Source of the DNA: Candidatus Puniceispirillum marinum IMCC1322
GTDB lineage: Bacteria; Pseudomonadota; Alphaproteobacteria; Puniceispirillales; Puniceispirillaceae
Assembly (NCBI RefSeq): GCF_000024465.1
Contig: NC_014010.1
Coordinates: 1,178,001-1,242,000, forward strand
Direction: 5' to 3'
DNA length: 64,000 nucleotides
Shown: piece by piece, positions 30,476-40,359 of the stretch
Numbering within the stretch: the stretch's first letter is position 1
Layout: every line of letters starts with the position of its first letter
The notes under the pieces: model-generated
The model's input: the letters and a program-made list of their open reading frames with translations, nothing else
Told to the model about the DNA's origin: nothing
The model's database searches: none
Translations under genes and position numbers: made by a program

Positions 30476-31546
30476 CTATCCACCATGCTGTGGCGGCAAA
30501 AGTTCCGAAATTGCCGTCGCCACCCTTTCAGGCGTAATCGTATCAATTTGTCCCGGAATGCCAATTTTTTCCTCTTCAACACAAACAGCTAGAATATTGG
30601 GACTGTATGTCAAAGGCTCCGACTGTGCAAACAGGCCAATTGATGGCGTGCCCGCCACCGCCGATAGATTCAGCAGACTGGTGTCATTGCCGGCATAGCA
30701 AATGGCACGGACAAACAGGGCAATGGCAACATCCAGCTTATTGGTACAGCTAATCACGCCGGTTGTATCGCTAAGATGAGACAACACCGCATCAATGATT
30801 GGCTGTTCCGACGGGGCACCCATCAAGCCTATATGAATATCAGGCCGGTTATGCCGCATCTGCGATACAAGCTTGGCAAAGTTTTCAACTGACCAGCGCC
30901 GGTCAGGATGCATCGCCCCCACACCTAGGATTATGAACGGGCTTTTCCCTTTCTTGTCGATCCCAACATGATGTGCCGCCAGAAATTTGTCTGCTTCGTT
31001 AAAGGCATAATCGGTTGGCGTGATCTGCCAGCTGGTTGTAACCGGTGCAAATCCATTTATATCAGCAAAGATCGCCATCTTGCGGGTCGGATGCTGATGG
31101 CGTGCTGACTTTGGCAGAAAATATCCCCGATTCAGCCAACGTGACTGGCCACCAATGCCGTAACCAAAACGGGCGGGGATTCCTGCCAGCCACGCGGCAA
31201 GGGCATAGGTGGGGCTATGATGCATGATAACAACCTGATCAACGCCCACTTGGCGAAAGCGCTGTGCCAGCCGCCACAGACCCATAATGCCGTCATGCTG
31301 ACCGCGTGTCCCGCGCTGTGATCTGTCAATATCCAGAATTTCGACAACACCGGGGGTTTTGGCGAATAACACCGATGCCTGAACTGTTGGTTTGGTGGCC
31401 AGAATGACATCATAAAATTCGGCTAGGTGATCAATCCACGGCTTGTGCCAGACCATATCACCTATGCCAACAAGTGGCTGTATCACAAGCAATCGGCGGC
31501 GGGGCATCCCCTCTTCGGGAGTTTCAAGTCGCAATAAAGACGTCAT
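30476..31546 (-). CDS. Glycosyltransferase family 9 (heptosyltransferase-like)
   Basis: A GT-B enzyme of 356 residues resembling ADP-heptose:LPS heptosyltransferases. Hints are the N-terminal RRRLLVIQPLVGIGDMVWHKP, the mid-protein IILGVGAMHPDRRWSVENFAKLV (nucleotide-sugar region) and the late NDTSLLNLSAVAGTPSIGLF, which matches the conserved D-S/T-G-x-x-H/N-like region of GT9. ATG 31546 is chosen over an upstream TTG at 31597. Likely acts on the LPS core together with msbA (same operon). The donor sugar is not certain. Confidence 0.82.
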   Translation of the reverse strand: MTSLLRLETPEEGMPRRRLLVIQPLVGIGDMVWHKPWIDHLAEFYDVILATKPTVQASVLFAKTPGVVEILDIDRSQRGTRGQHDGIMGLWRLAQRFRQVGVDQVVIMHHSPTYALAAWLAGIPARFGYGIGGQSRWLNRGYFLPKSARHQHPTRKMAIFADINGFAPVTTSWQITPTDYAFNEADKFLAAHHVGIDKKGKSPFIILGVGAMHPDRRWSVENFAKLVSQMRHNRPDIHIGLMGAPSEQPIIDAVLSHLSDTTGVISCTNKLDVAIALFVRAICYAGNDTSLLNLSAVAGTPSIGLFAQSEPLTYSPNILAVCVEEEKIGIPGQIDTITPERVATAISELLPPQHGG

Positions 31547-31725
31547 AGATATATAAAACCAATCCCAATTCGGTGGCGGCGATAACTGTAATGTCAAAGT
31601 TTCGCAAATTTGCTATAAATAACAGTACCGCAGACAGGTCTTAATAGGCTATTTCTATATTTATTCCTAGCTATTTGCCATCTGGCCTATGCTTGTTACA
31701 CATCTTAACCGAACCCGGCATACTT

Positions 31726-32406
31726 ATGTTCAAACGCTTTATCCGAAATAAATTTGTCATATGGTGCCTAAGCTGGGTTGTTGCCGGCATTATTGCGTCG
31801 ATCATGATCACCACACGCTGGAAAACGGTCAATCGTCAACTTGCCGACCAGATATTGAATAACCATAATGGCTTTGTTTTGGTTTTATGGCACGAGCGCA
31901 TTTTTGCCGTGCCATGGCTATGGCCGAGACGGCACCCGATGTATGTTCTGCAATCACCACATGCTGATGGACAGCTCATGTCCTATACTGTCAACCGCAT
32001 GGGAATCCGCACAGTGTGGGGCAGTTCAAACCGCAACGCCATTTCCGGTTTACGCGGGTTAAAGCGTGTTCTTGATCGGGGTCAAATTGCTACCATTACA
32101 CCCGATGGCCCGCGTGGCCCAGCCCGCAAGCTAGCAATCGGGCCTGTTGCGCTGGCCGCAATGGCAGGCAAGCCTGTGGTGCCTATATGCTGGGCTGTTG
32201 ATCGTTATTGGCGCGCACCAGGTTGGGATGGTACGATCATTCCCAAGCCATTTGCCCGTGGGCGCTTTATCTGGGGTGATCCAATCGATGTGCCAAAAGG
32301 TGATCGTGATACGATGGAAACTAGCCGGGTAGAGATTGAGACCGCCATGAATGACCTTGCCGATAGAGCCGATCGCCTGTTCGCCGAGGAGGATGGCCTG
32401 CGTTGA
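31726..32406 (+). CDS. Lysophospholipid acyltransferase-like protein (DUF374)
   Basis: A 226-residue membrane-anchored protein. A hydrophobic helix sits at about 10-30, followed by VLVLWHERIFAVPW (the H of an HxxxxD/E-like motif), SPHADGQLMSY, TITPDGPRGPARKLAIG and ALAAMAGKPVVPICW. DUF374 proteins adjoin waaA and lpxK in many alphaproteobacteria and are suspected to acylate lipid A or modify an LPS precursor; no activity is established for this one. ATG 31726 is preferred to a TTG at 31675. It shares bases with the waaA start. Confidence 0.85.
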   Translation: MFKRFIRNKFVIWCLSWVVAGIIASIMITTRWKTVNRQLADQILNNHNGFVLVLWHERIFAVPWLWPRRHPMYVLQSPHADGQLMSYTVNRMGIRTVWGSSNRNAISGLRGLKRVLDRGQIATITPDGPRGPARKLAIGPVALAAMAGKPVVPICWAVDRYWRAPGWDGTIIPKPFARGRFIWGDPIDVPKGDRDTMETSRVEIETAMNDLADRADRLFAEEDGLR

Positions 32407-33689
32407 TATCATTGCGTCTATATAATTTTTTATGGACATGCCTGTATCCTGTTATCGGATTGCTACTGGCACGGCGCGCGCGGGCTGGCAAGGAAGACAT
32501 AACCCGCCTTGGTGAGCGCTATGGGCGCTATACCAAAACATATCAGCGTGGAAGTATATGGCTACATGCTGTCAGCGTCGGGGAAACGATTGCCGCCTTG
32601 GCACTGGCTGATGCCCTTCATGATGAACATAATGACCACCCCCCGATTATCATCACCACCAATACCCTTTCAGCGGCGCAGATGATCGCCCGTGCCAAGA
32701 CGCGCGCCCCGATCACGCATATCTATCAGCCGCTTGATCATGCTGCCTTTATTGATCGCTTCCTGGATATGTTTTCCCCACAGGTTGCCATTTTTATGGA
32801 ATCAGACTTTTGGCCCAACCTTGTTACCCGCACTGCCGCCCGTCATATCCCAGTCATATTTGCATCAGCGCAATTATCACAAAAAGCCGTCATATCATGG
32901 CGGCGCCAGACCAGCATCGCGCGCCAGATATTTGGATGCGCTGATTTAATATTGGCCGTTGATGAAGATCAGCAACAGCATTTTATCACTCTAGGCGCAA
33001 CAGCGTCTAAAGTGCATGTCGGCGGATCGCTAAAAATGACGCCGGCAAACCTGTCTATTGATGCTGATCTGCAAAAACTCATCCTTAACGCCAGCGGTAA
33101 ACGCGCCATATTTCTGGCCGCTTCAACACATGAAGGCGAGGACGAAGCCGCCATTGCTGTTGCCCAACAACATGCTGATAAAATACTGACAATCATCGCA
33201 CCGCGACATCCCGAACGCGGTGATGCGATCGCCGCTATGGCACATGCGTCGCTGGGGCAAGCCATGCCACAACGAAGCAAAGGGCAAACGCCAGACAGCC
33301 AAACAGCACTTTATGTGCTAGATAGTCTGGGCGAAATGGGGAGCGTTTTTGACCTTGCCGATGTTGTGTTTCTGGGTGGGTCACTGGTGCCAAATGGCGG
33401 GCATAACCCGCTGGAACCTGCCAGCTTTGGCGTACCTATCATCACTGGCACACATATTTTTAAAAATGAAGCCGAATTTAATGCACTTTTCCGTTGTGAT
33501 ATTATTCACATGATTGATCAGCCAGATGATCTGGGCGCGATGGTTACTTCTGTGCTATCGTGTGATTCACGCAAAAAGCAACAGCAAGCCGCGGCGGCAA
33601 AAAACTATGTTGAAAGCGCCCGCCAACGCCCGCTTAAAGTTGCACGAATGATTTTTGCAGTGGTCAATGCCAAGGCAGTGGATAGATGA
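32403..33689 (+). CDS. waaA: 3-deoxy-D-manno-octulosonic acid transferase
   Basis: Adds Kdo to lipid IVA (428 residues). It starts at TTG 32403 within the previous stop. Motifs: RLGERYGRY near 38-46, IWLHAVSVGETIAA, FMESDFWPNL, and ADVVFLGGSLVPNGGHNPLEPASFG (the end of the GT-B site). Full length, with a short N-terminal membrane helix. Whether it adds one or two Kdo residues cannot be read from sequence. Overlaps lpxK by four bases. Confidence 0.95.
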   Translation: MISLRLYNFLWTCLYPVIGLLLARRARAGKEDITRLGERYGRYTKTYQRGSIWLHAVSVGETIAALALADALHDEHNDHPPIIITTNTLSAAQMIARAKTRAPITHIYQPLDHAAFIDRFLDMFSPQVAIFMESDFWPNLVTRTAARHIPVIFASAQLSQKAVISWRRQTSIARQIFGCADLILAVDEDQQQHFITLGATASKVHVGGSLKMTPANLSIDADLQKLILNASGKRAIFLAASTHEGEDEAAIAVAQQHADKILTIIAPRHPERGDAIAAMAHASLGQAMPQRSKGQTPDSQTALYVLDSLGEMGSVFDLADVVFLGGSLVPNGGHNPLEPASFGVPIITGTHIFKNEAEFNALFRCDIIHMIDQPDDLGAMVTSVLSCDSRKKQQQAAAAKNYVESARQRPLKVARMIFAVVNAKAVDR

Positions 33690-34690
33690 TTAAAACACCT
33701 GAATTCTGGAATAATAAGGGGATCGTATCTACCGCCCTGTTGCCGTTTGCCGCCGTCTGGGCGACAGCAACGTATCTGCGTGATCGTCTTGCAAAGCAGG
33801 TCAGCGCCGCTTTACCAGTGATCTGTATCGGCAATCTAAGCGCAGGCGGCACGGGCAAAACCCCACTTGTATCACTTTTATATGACCGCCTCATCGAAGC
33901 TGGGATGCACCCCGTTATTTTAAGCCGGGGATATGGCGGGTCGCAAAAAGGGCCATTATGGGTGGATGGCACCATTCATACAGCCGCCGATTGTGGCGAC
34001 GAGCCGCTAATGCTTGCTGAAGGGCGTGACGTGATCATTGGGCGCGATCGGGTTGTGGCGGCCCAGGCCATTTCAAATCGTGGTATTCACGATATAATCC
34101 TGATGGATGACGGCTTACAGCATCCTTATGTGAAGAAAGATATGACTATTGGCGTTTTTGACGGTTCCGTCGGTATAGGTAATGGCAGGCTTTTACCTGC
34201 CGGCCCGATGCGCGTCGGCTTTGAAAATGGCCTAGCCAGTCTTGATATTGTTTTTATCAACGGTAATGATGAGCATGAGTTAACTGCGGCAATAGATGGC
34301 CGCGTGCCCATCATGACCGGAACGGTTGTTGCCGACCAGACAATCATCACCGATCTTGACGAGACACCCTTATTGGCATTTGCCGGCATTGCCCGCCCTC
34401 AGCGTTTTTTCCGCACCCTTGAAAAAGTCGGAGGTGTTGTTGTGCAAAGTCTGGCATTTGCCGATCATCACCCTTACACGCAAAGTGACCTCACCCGTTT
34501 ACAGGAAGATTCAATCCGGCTTGGTGCCAGCTTGATCACCACGCAAAAAGACTGGATTCGTCTGCCTGCCGAATGGCGTGAACGGATTTCATTTATGCCA
34601 ATCACCATGCAGACTGACAGCATTGACGACTTGCTGGGGCGCATCAAGGCAGTTGCCGCCTCAAAAATGCGTGACAATATAAATGTCTGA
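33686..34690 (+). CDS. lpxK: Tetraacyldisaccharide 4'-kinase
   Basis: Phosphorylates the lipid A disaccharide at 4' (334 residues). A P-loop appears in IGNLSAGGTGKTPLVSLL (about 48-65), then ILSRGYGG and a DDGLQHPYVKKDM motif that marks the family. N-terminal hydrophobic stretch (about 10-26) for membrane attachment. Start ATG 33686 overlaps the waaA stop (ATGA); its end overlaps the next acyltransferase by eight bases. Confidence 0.96.
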   Translation: MIKTPEFWNNKGIVSTALLPFAAVWATATYLRDRLAKQVSAALPVICIGNLSAGGTGKTPLVSLLYDRLIEAGMHPVILSRGYGGSQKGPLWVDGTIHTAADCGDEPLMLAEGRDVIIGRDRVVAAQAISNRGIHDIILMDDGLQHPYVKKDMTIGVFDGSVGIGNGRLLPAGPMRVGFENGLASLDIVFINGNDEHELTAAIDGRVPIMTGTVVADQTIITDLDETPLLAFAGIARPQRFFRTLEKVGGVVVQSLAFADHHPYTQSDLTRLQEDSIRLGASLITTQKDWIRLPAEWRERISFMPITMQTDSIDDLLGRIKAVAASKMRDNINV

Positions 34691-35579
34691 TCCATTACCC
34701 AAGGTCATTTTGCGTTTGATACGTCAGATAATCTTCTGGCCGTTAGAAGCGTTGCTGGTCTTTATTCTGTTCGGAACAGCGCGCATTCTGCCCGTAGCCA
34801 TTGCTAGTGTCTGTATGGGGCTGGTTATGTCACTATTGGGGCCATTAACCCCATGGCATAAGCGCGCACGGCGTAACCTTGTCTATGCCATGCCGCATTT
34901 ATCATACGCCAAACAAAGCCAGATTTTACGAGGCATGTGGATGAATCTGGGGCGTGTTATTGGCGAATATCCGCATATCAACAAACTTGTCGATAAAGGC
35001 TATGTCGAATTTATCGGACAGGAACATATCCGCGATGTTGAAACGGGTGGTTTTCTGATCAGCGCCCATATGAGCAACTGGGAGTTAGGTCCCTTTGCCG
35101 CGCGCAGCGTCGGTAAAAAAGTGGCGGCCATTTATCGCCCACTCAACAATCCGTTTCTGGCTGGGTTGCTCGCGCGGCGCCAGCGCACCTTTGGCGGCGA
35201 AATGTTCCCAAAGGGCCGTGAAGCCGCATTAGGCATGATAAGCGCCATTCGTAAAAAACAGTTCATGTGTTTGCTTATTGATCAGAAGTTACGCGAGGGC
35301 ATGGCGGTTCCCTTTTTCGGGCATCCGGCAAACACGCCGATTGGCCACATCAAAGTCGCCATCAAAAAAAAGGTGCCTATTTTCTATGTGCAAATGGTGC
35401 GGATATCTGGTTGCCATTTCCGGCTGACGATTTCACCTGTCATCGATTTGCCAGATCATGACGATGATGACAGCGTTCTTGAGGCCGCAACCGCAATCAA
35501 CAAGACCATCGAAGACTGGATTACCCAACATCCTGAACAATGGTTCTGGCCGCATCGCCGCTGGACTAAAGATATTTAG
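34683..35579 (+). CDS. Late lipid A acyltransferase (LpxL/HtrB-like)
   Basis: A 298-residue membrane acyltransferase adding secondary acyl chains to lipid A. The catalytic HX4E motif is HMSNWE in FLISAHMSNWELGPFA (about 119-134); further conserved parts are AAIYRPLNNP, ALGMISAIRKKQFMCLLIDQK and PFFGHPANTP. N-terminal hydrophobic segment about 12-40. The final gene of the DUF374-waaA-lpxK operon, ending 11 bases from the convergent xseA. Which acyl chain it uses is unknown. Confidence 0.92.
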   Translation: MSDPLPKVILRLIRQIIFWPLEALLVFILFGTARILPVAIASVCMGLVMSLLGPLTPWHKRARRNLVYAMPHLSYAKQSQILRGMWMNLGRVIGEYPHINKLVDKGYVEFIGQEHIRDVETGGFLISAHMSNWELGPFAARSVGKKVAAIYRPLNNPFLAGLLARRQRTFGGEMFPKGREAALGMISAIRKKQFMCLLIDQKLREGMAVPFFGHPANTPIGHIKVAIKKKVPIFYVQMVRISGCHFRLTISPVIDLPDHDDDDSVLEAATAINKTIEDWITQHPEQWFWPHRRWTKDI

Positions 35580-35590
35580 ATCGGGGATGC

Positions 35591-37069
35591 CTAGAACAAG
35601 CTGTCCTGTTTGGTATCTTTTGTAGCGGAAGGTTTGGCGGTAGCTTTTTTTGCCGGTTTAGCCGGCTTATGCACCACATGGTCAACACCGTCCGGGTCAA
35701 GCAATGCCTGACGGCTAGCATCGGCAAAACGTAAGGTAACTTCGGCGCCTTGCGGCGCGTCAATAGCACGTTTTAGCGGCGTGCCTTCGGCATCGATGAC
35801 CAGCGCAAACCCGCGATCCAGAACACGTTCAAATGAATGCGCATCCAGCAGTTTTCCGGCAGAATTAACAGCTTGTTCATGTCGCTCGATCATCTGCCCA
35901 AACCTATTGGCAAGACGGTCTGATAACCGGGTGAAATGCCCACTCATTTCGGCAAGTCTTGTCTCTGGTGGGCGTAATCGTCCAGCCAGGCCGGATAAAT
36001 CAAGCCGTCGGGCGGCTAGCGCCCGTTCCAGCGCGGTGTTAAGACCAGCTAGCGCATAATCAAGCATCTGCCCACGACGGGCAATCATCTCAGCTGGATC
36101 AAGCAACCCACGGGCAGCCATGCGCACAAGCTGGTTCGCTGTTTCCAGCCGCTGGCTGATACCTCGTTTCAATCGGGCTTCGGTCTCACTTATATAAGCC
36201 GCAAGGTCAGCATGTACAGGCACCGCCAGTTCGGCTGCTGCGGTTGGCGTTGGGGCGCGCAAATCAGCGACAAAATCAATCAATGTTGTATCGGTTTCAT
36301 GCCCGATTGCCGAAATCACCGGCAAGGAACAATCGGCAACCGCGCGGACAACTTCTTCTTCATTGAATGCCCATAAATCTTCCAGCGCGCCACCACCACG
36401 CGCAACGATCAATATATCAGGGCGCGGGATCGCTCCATTGGCTGGCATCGCATCAAATCCACGAATGGCCGCGGCGACCTGCCCTGCTGCGTTTTTGCCC
36501 TGAACAAGCGTGCCCCAGACCAGAACATGCACGCCGAAACGTGCGTTGAGGCGATGAAGAATATCCCGGATAACCGCACCTGTTGGGCTGGTAATCACGC
36601 CAATAGTCGTTGGCATCTCGGGAATTGGTCGCTTGCGGTCTGCATCGAAAAGCCCTTCGGCCGCCAGCATACGGCGGCGTTCCTCGAGCATTTTCAACAT
36701 CGCACCTTCGCCAGCTATTTCCATCTGATTGACAACAATCTGATATTTGGATTGACCGGGATAGGTGGTCAACTTGCCCGAACAGATAACCTCGAGCCCC
36801 TCTTCAGGCTGAACCTGCAAATTTCCAGCTACCGTTTTCCAGCATACCGCCGCCAAGGTAGATCGGTCATCTTTCAAGGTAAAATAGATATGGCCAGATG
36901 GTGCCCGCGTCGGTCGTGAAATTTCCGCCCGCACCCGCACATAGTCAAATGCCCCTTCAACCGTAGCCTTGACGCGTTTGGATAATTCACCAATCGTCAT
37001 ATAGGGTGCGTTATCGCCTGCAGAGGCGGCATTATTCTGGCTGGTGTAAATATCGTTAGATTCGGTCAT
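35591..37069 (-). CDS. xseA: Exodeoxyribonuclease VII large subunit
   Basis: Nuclease subunit of 492 residues. It has an N-terminal OB fold (TIGELSKRVKATVEGAFDYVRV onward), the family-specific IGVITSPTGAVIRDILHRL and DILIVARGGGALEDLWAFNEE, a long coiled-coil (about 290-390) and a C-terminal Lys/Ala/Thr-rich tail (KPAKPAKKATAKPSATKD). The small subunit xseB is not in the window. ATG 37069 has GAAGAG eight bases upstream; ATG 37084 is possible. Divergent from purD. Confidence 0.95.
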   Translation of the reverse strand: MTESNDIYTSQNNAASAGDNAPYMTIGELSKRVKATVEGAFDYVRVRAEISRPTRAPSGHIYFTLKDDRSTLAAVCWKTVAGNLQVQPEEGLEVICSGKLTTYPGQSKYQIVVNQMEIAGEGAMLKMLEERRRMLAAEGLFDADRKRPIPEMPTTIGVITSPTGAVIRDILHRLNARFGVHVLVWGTLVQGKNAAGQVAAAIRGFDAMPANGAIPRPDILIVARGGGALEDLWAFNEEEVVRAVADCSLPVISAIGHETDTTLIDFVADLRAPTPTAAAELAVPVHADLAAYISETEARLKRGISQRLETANQLVRMAARGLLDPAEMIARRGQMLDYALAGLNTALERALAARRLDLSGLAGRLRPPETRLAEMSGHFTRLSDRLANRFGQMIERHEQAVNSAGKLLDAHSFERVLDRGFALVIDAEGTPLKRAIDAPQGAEVTLRFADASRQALLDPDGVDHVVHKPAKPAKKATAKPSATKDTKQDSLF

Positions 37070-37142
37070 CGGGGTCTCTTCCATATAATGCCCATTCTAT
37101 GGCATATTGGCGCGTCCGCAACTCCAAAGGAAACAAAGCAAG

Positions 37143-38399
37143 ATGAAAATTCTACTGATCGGTGGTGGTGGACGCGAACATGCGCTTGCCCGATCAATTG
37201 CCGACTCACCACTCGTCACCGATTTACGTATCGCACCTGGCAATCCTGGCATGGAAGGGCTTGGCACACTTATTCAGATCAAAGCAGACGATTATGACGC
37301 CTTGTTCGATTACGCCGTAAACGAAGCCGTTGATCTGGTTGTTATCGGCCCTGAAGCTCCGCTTGTGGCCGGACTGGCTGACCGTCTGCAAGATGCCGGT
37401 ATTCGTGCCTTTGGTCCATCGGCGGCGGCGGCGCAACTCGAAGGGTCAAAAGAATTTGCGCGTGATTTCTGCACGCGTCATAACATTCCGCAACCGGCCT
37501 TTTTTGCTGCGCAGGATAAAGACTCTGCATATCGGCATATTGATGCTATGAACGGATTTTGCGTGGTCAAGGCCGATGGGCTTGCGGCTGGAAAAGGCGT
37601 TGTTGTCGCCGATACAGCCGATGAGGCAAAGGCCGCCGTCGATGCCATGCTAGGCGGCCAGTTTGGCGATGCCAGCAAAACCATTCTGATCGAAGAACGG
37701 ATAACCGGCCCCGAAGCCTCGCTTTTTGCATTGCTTGATGGTGGCGATGCCCTTTATATGGCCAGCGCCCAAGATCATAAGCGCGCCTATGACGGCGATA
37801 AAGGCCCGAACACCGGTGGCATGGGGGCAATATCACCATCACCGCGGCTTGATGACGCGCTGATTGAACAGGTGATGGATCAGGTTGTTCGCCCGCTTGC
37901 ACGTGGTATGGCAGATGAAGGCATTCCCTATCAGGGTGTTCTTTATGTCGGTTTGATGCTGACGGCAACAGGTCCGCAAGTGATCGAATTCAACTGCCGC
38001 TTTGGCGATCCCGAAGCACAGGTTATTCTGCCACGCCTTAAAACCGATATCATCACCGCCATGCTGGCGGCGACCGATGGCGGGCTTGGCCATTTTGATA
38101 TGCGCTGGGACGACGCCAATGCCGTGACGGTGGTCATGGCAACTAAGGGCTATCCGGGGGCTTATGACAAAGGCAGCGCTATCAATAATAGTGAAAGTGA
38201 CGACCCAGATTGTATAATCTTTCATGCGGGAACCGCCCGCGATGAGCATGGCCAGCTTATTGCCACAGGTGGCCGCGTACTGGCTGTAACCGGCATGGGT
38301 GATAATGCCGCAATAGCCCGCCAAAAGGCCTATGAGGCCGTTGCCAAAATAGACTGGCCAGAAGGATTTTATCGCAGCGATATTGCCGCTGATAGCTAG
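37143..38399 (+). CDS. purD: Phosphoribosylamine-glycine ligase
   Basis: Second step of purine synthesis (418 residues). It begins with the Rossmann-like [16 protein letters not shown], contains ATP-grasp parts [17 protein letters not shown] and the purD signature [14 protein letters not shown], plus [13 protein letters not shown]. The start at 37143 fits AAAGGAAA about ten bases upstream; the longer frame from 37107 has no such support. It overlaps tadA by four bases at the 3' end. Confidence 0.97.
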   Translation: MKILLIGGGGREHALARSIADSPLVTDLRIAPGNPGMEGLGTLIQIKADDYDALFDYAVNEAVDLVVIGPEAPLVAGLADRLQDAGIRAFGPSAAAAQLEGSKEFARDFCTRHNIPQPAFFAAQDKDSAYRHIDAMNGFCVVKADGLAAGKGVVVADTADEAKAAVDAMLGGQFGDASKTILIEERITGPEASLFALLDGGDALYMASAQDHKRAYDGDKGPNTGGMGAISPSPRLDDALIEQVMDQVVRPLARGMADEGIPYQGVLYVGLMLTATGPQVIEFNCRFGDPEAQVILPRLKTDIITAMLAATDGGLGHFDMRWDDANAVTVVMATKGYPGAYDKGSAINNSESDDPDCIIFHAGTARDEHGQLIATGGRVLAVTGMGDNAAIARQKAYEAVAKIDWPEGFYRSDIAADS

Positions 38400-38845
38400 C
38401 GTTTCGCAGCAAAAAAGTCGGATAGCATGATACTGGCCGCCTGTTCGGACAGGCCGCCATAGACTTCTGGACGATGGTTGCAACTTGGATGGTCGAAATA
38501 GCGGATGCCTGATTCAACCGCCCCAGCCTTTGCGTCATAGGCGGCAAAATAGACCCGCCTTAATCGCGCATGCGCAATCGCGCCTGCACACATCGCGCAA
38601 GGTTCCAGTGTGACCCATAGATCATAGCCATCAAGCCGCGATCCACCGGTTTTGGCCAGGGCCGCATTGATCGCCAGAATTTCAGCATGATGCAGGGCAT
38701 TGCCGTCACGCACCATACGGTTTGACTCAAGCGCAACCACAGTTCCATCAGGCGCAACAATGGCTGCCGCAACAGGCACATCACCGGCCTTGGCCGCATC
38801 ATGCGCCGCCGCCAGCAAATCATCCATTAGGCTTTTTTTCATCAT
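38396..38845 (-). CDS. tadA: tRNA-specific adenosine deaminase
   Basis: Deaminates the wobble adenosine of tRNA-Arg to inosine (149 residues). The zinc site is complete: HAE with H53 and catalytic E55, and PCxxC with C83 and C86 in TLEPCAMCAGAI. ATG 38845 has AGGA seven bases upstream; the long frame starting at 39121 would overlap rluB by more than 200 bases and is rejected. Divergent from rluB. Confidence 0.96.
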   Translation of the reverse strand: MMKKSLMDDLLAAAHDAAKAGDVPVAAAIVAPDGTVVALESNRMVRDGNALHHAEILAINAALAKTGGSRLDGYDLWVTLEPCAMCAGAIAHARLRRVYFAAYDAKAGAVESGIRYFDHPSCNHRPEVYGGLSEQAASIMLSDFFAAKR

Positions 38846-38908
38846 CAAACAGTCCTGACACAGAAGATAATTGTTTCCAAGCCTCGTTTTTAAGATTATG
38901 TCATCGAT

Positions 38909-39847
38909 ATGGCTAGTAACGAAACATTTACGCTTGATAAAAAAAGCGACAGCGAACGCATTGCCAAGCGCATTGCCCGGGCGGGGGTCTGCTCGCGCCG
39001 CGAAGCCGAGGCGCGTATCAATGAAGGCCGTGTCAAAGTAAATGGCAAGGTCATCACCAGCCCCGTGTTGAATGTATCTGACACTGACCGGATCAATGTT
39101 GATGGACAGGCATTGCCACATCGTGAACCAGCTAAATTATGGCGCTATTATAAACCACGTGGACTGGTAGTCAGCGACCGCGACGAAAAAGACCGTGAAA
39201 CGATTTTTGATCATCTGCCAGCCTCACTGCCACGCGTGATGACCGTTGGCCGGCTGGACATTGATTCTGAAGGATTGCTGTTATTGACCAATGATGGTGA
39301 TCTTGCGCGTCATCTTGAGCTACCAGCAACCGGCTGGAGTCGCAAATACCGGGTGCGGGTTCAAGGCCATGTGAATGAAGCTGCACTGGCACCGCTTGAA
39401 AAAGGCATCACCATTGACGGTGTGCGCTATGGACGTATTGTCGCAAATCTTGACCGGCAGATGCAAAGCAATGCGTGGTTAACTGTTGCCATCCGCGAAG
39501 GCAAAAACCGCGAAGTACGCCGTATCATGGAACATCTTGGTCATAAGGTTAGCCGCCTTATCCGGGTATCCTATGGACCGTTTCAGCTAGGTGATATGAG
39601 TGACGGCGATGTCGAGCAAATACGAGCCCGTGTTTTATCAGATCAACTTGGCTTGACCGATCCTGAAGATGATGGTCATGCGACCGCCAAACCGCGTCTG
39701 CGCGCAAAACCAAGCATGAAACGATCAGGTGGCGGACGCTATAAAGGGAAAACGAGTTCATCACAACAAGACGATAAACGAGGCAAGGATGCGCATAATC
39801 GGGGGCCGTCATCGCGGCACAAAACTGGCCAATCTGGGCGGCGATAA
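38909..39847 (+). CDS. rluB: 23S rRNA pseudouridine synthase (RluB/RsuA family)
   Basis: Modifies uridine in 23S rRNA (312 residues). An N-terminal S4 RNA-binding domain (RIARAGVCSRREAEARINEG, residues 21-40) is followed by the catalytic domain with D117 in VGRLDIDSEGLLLLT and GKNREVRRIMEHLG. The C-terminal 60 or so residues are a basic, low-complexity tail (KPSMKRSGGGRYKGK and onward). The tail overlaps the rsmD start by 59 bases, an unusually deep overlap. RluB is likelier than RluE/F or RsuA by length, but the choice is not proven. Confidence 0.9.
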   Translation: MASNETFTLDKKSDSERIAKRIARAGVCSRREAEARINEGRVKVNGKVITSPVLNVSDTDRINVDGQALPHREPAKLWRYYKPRGLVVSDRDEKDRETIFDHLPASLPRVMTVGRLDIDSEGLLLLTNDGDLARHLELPATGWSRKYRVRVQGHVNEAALAPLEKGITIDGVRYGRIVANLDRQMQSNAWLTVAIREGKNREVRRIMEHLGHKVSRLIRVSYGPFQLGDMSDGDVEQIRARVLSDQLGLTDPEDDGHATAKPRLRAKPSMKRSGGGRYKGKTSSSQQDDKRGKDAHNRGPSSRHKTGQSGRR

Positions 39848-40358
39848 AACCCGCCCCACTGCCGATCGTGTGCGTGAGAATCTGTTCAATATTTTGGCTG
39901 GTGGTAACTATGGTGAACAGCTGAAAGATGCCCATGTGCTTGATCTTTTTTCTGGTACTGGTGCTTTGGGGCTTGAAGCTTTGTCACGTGGCGCGCGCAC
40001 TGCCTGCTTTGTCGAAAAAGACCATAATGCCCTGTCTGTATTACGTGCCAACATCGCCCGCCTGAAACAACAAAACAGCTGTATGGTTATTGCCGGAAAC
40101 GCCTTGTCATTAACAGGAATTCGTGGCGATAAAGCCAGCTTGGTTTTGGCCGATGCCCCCTATGGCACTGGTGACGGTTTGCTGGCAGTCGTACATATGA
40201 TGACTGTCGGGGCGGTGGCAACAGATGCCTTGATCGTCGTTGAAACGGCAAAAGCTGAAACACTCGACGCGGATGTGATGCAGACGCACCAACTTACATG
40301 CCATGAAAGCCGCACCTATGGAAAGGCCGCGCTTCATTTCCTAACCAAAGTCGGTTAA
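39789..40358 (+). CDS. rsmD: 16S rRNA (guanine-966-N2)-methyltransferase
   Basis: SAM-dependent methyltransferase of 189 residues for G966 in 16S rRNA. It starts MRIIGGRHRGTKLA; an RBS (GAGG, 39779-39782 region) supports ATG 39789 over an earlier frame start at 39729. SAM motif LDLFSGTGALGLEALSRGA at 51-69. The catalytic motif, usually DPPY or NPPY, reads D122-A-P-Y125. Conserved TRPTADRVRENLFNIL is present. Ends two bases before the mutL stop on the other strand. Confidence 0.93.
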   Translation: MRIIGGRHRGTKLANLGGDKTRPTADRVRENLFNILAGGNYGEQLKDAHVLDLFSGTGALGLEALSRGARTACFVEKDHNALSVLRANIARLKQQNSCMVIAGNALSLTGIRGDKASLVLADAPYGTGDGLLAVVHMMTVGAVATDALIVVETAKAETLDADVMQTHQLTCHESRTYGKAALHFLTKVG

Positions 40359-40359
40359 C

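Noticed and set aside
38846-39121. Longer frame for tadA
   Set aside because: It overlaps the conserved start of rluB on the other strand; AGGA seven bases before 38845 supports the short start.
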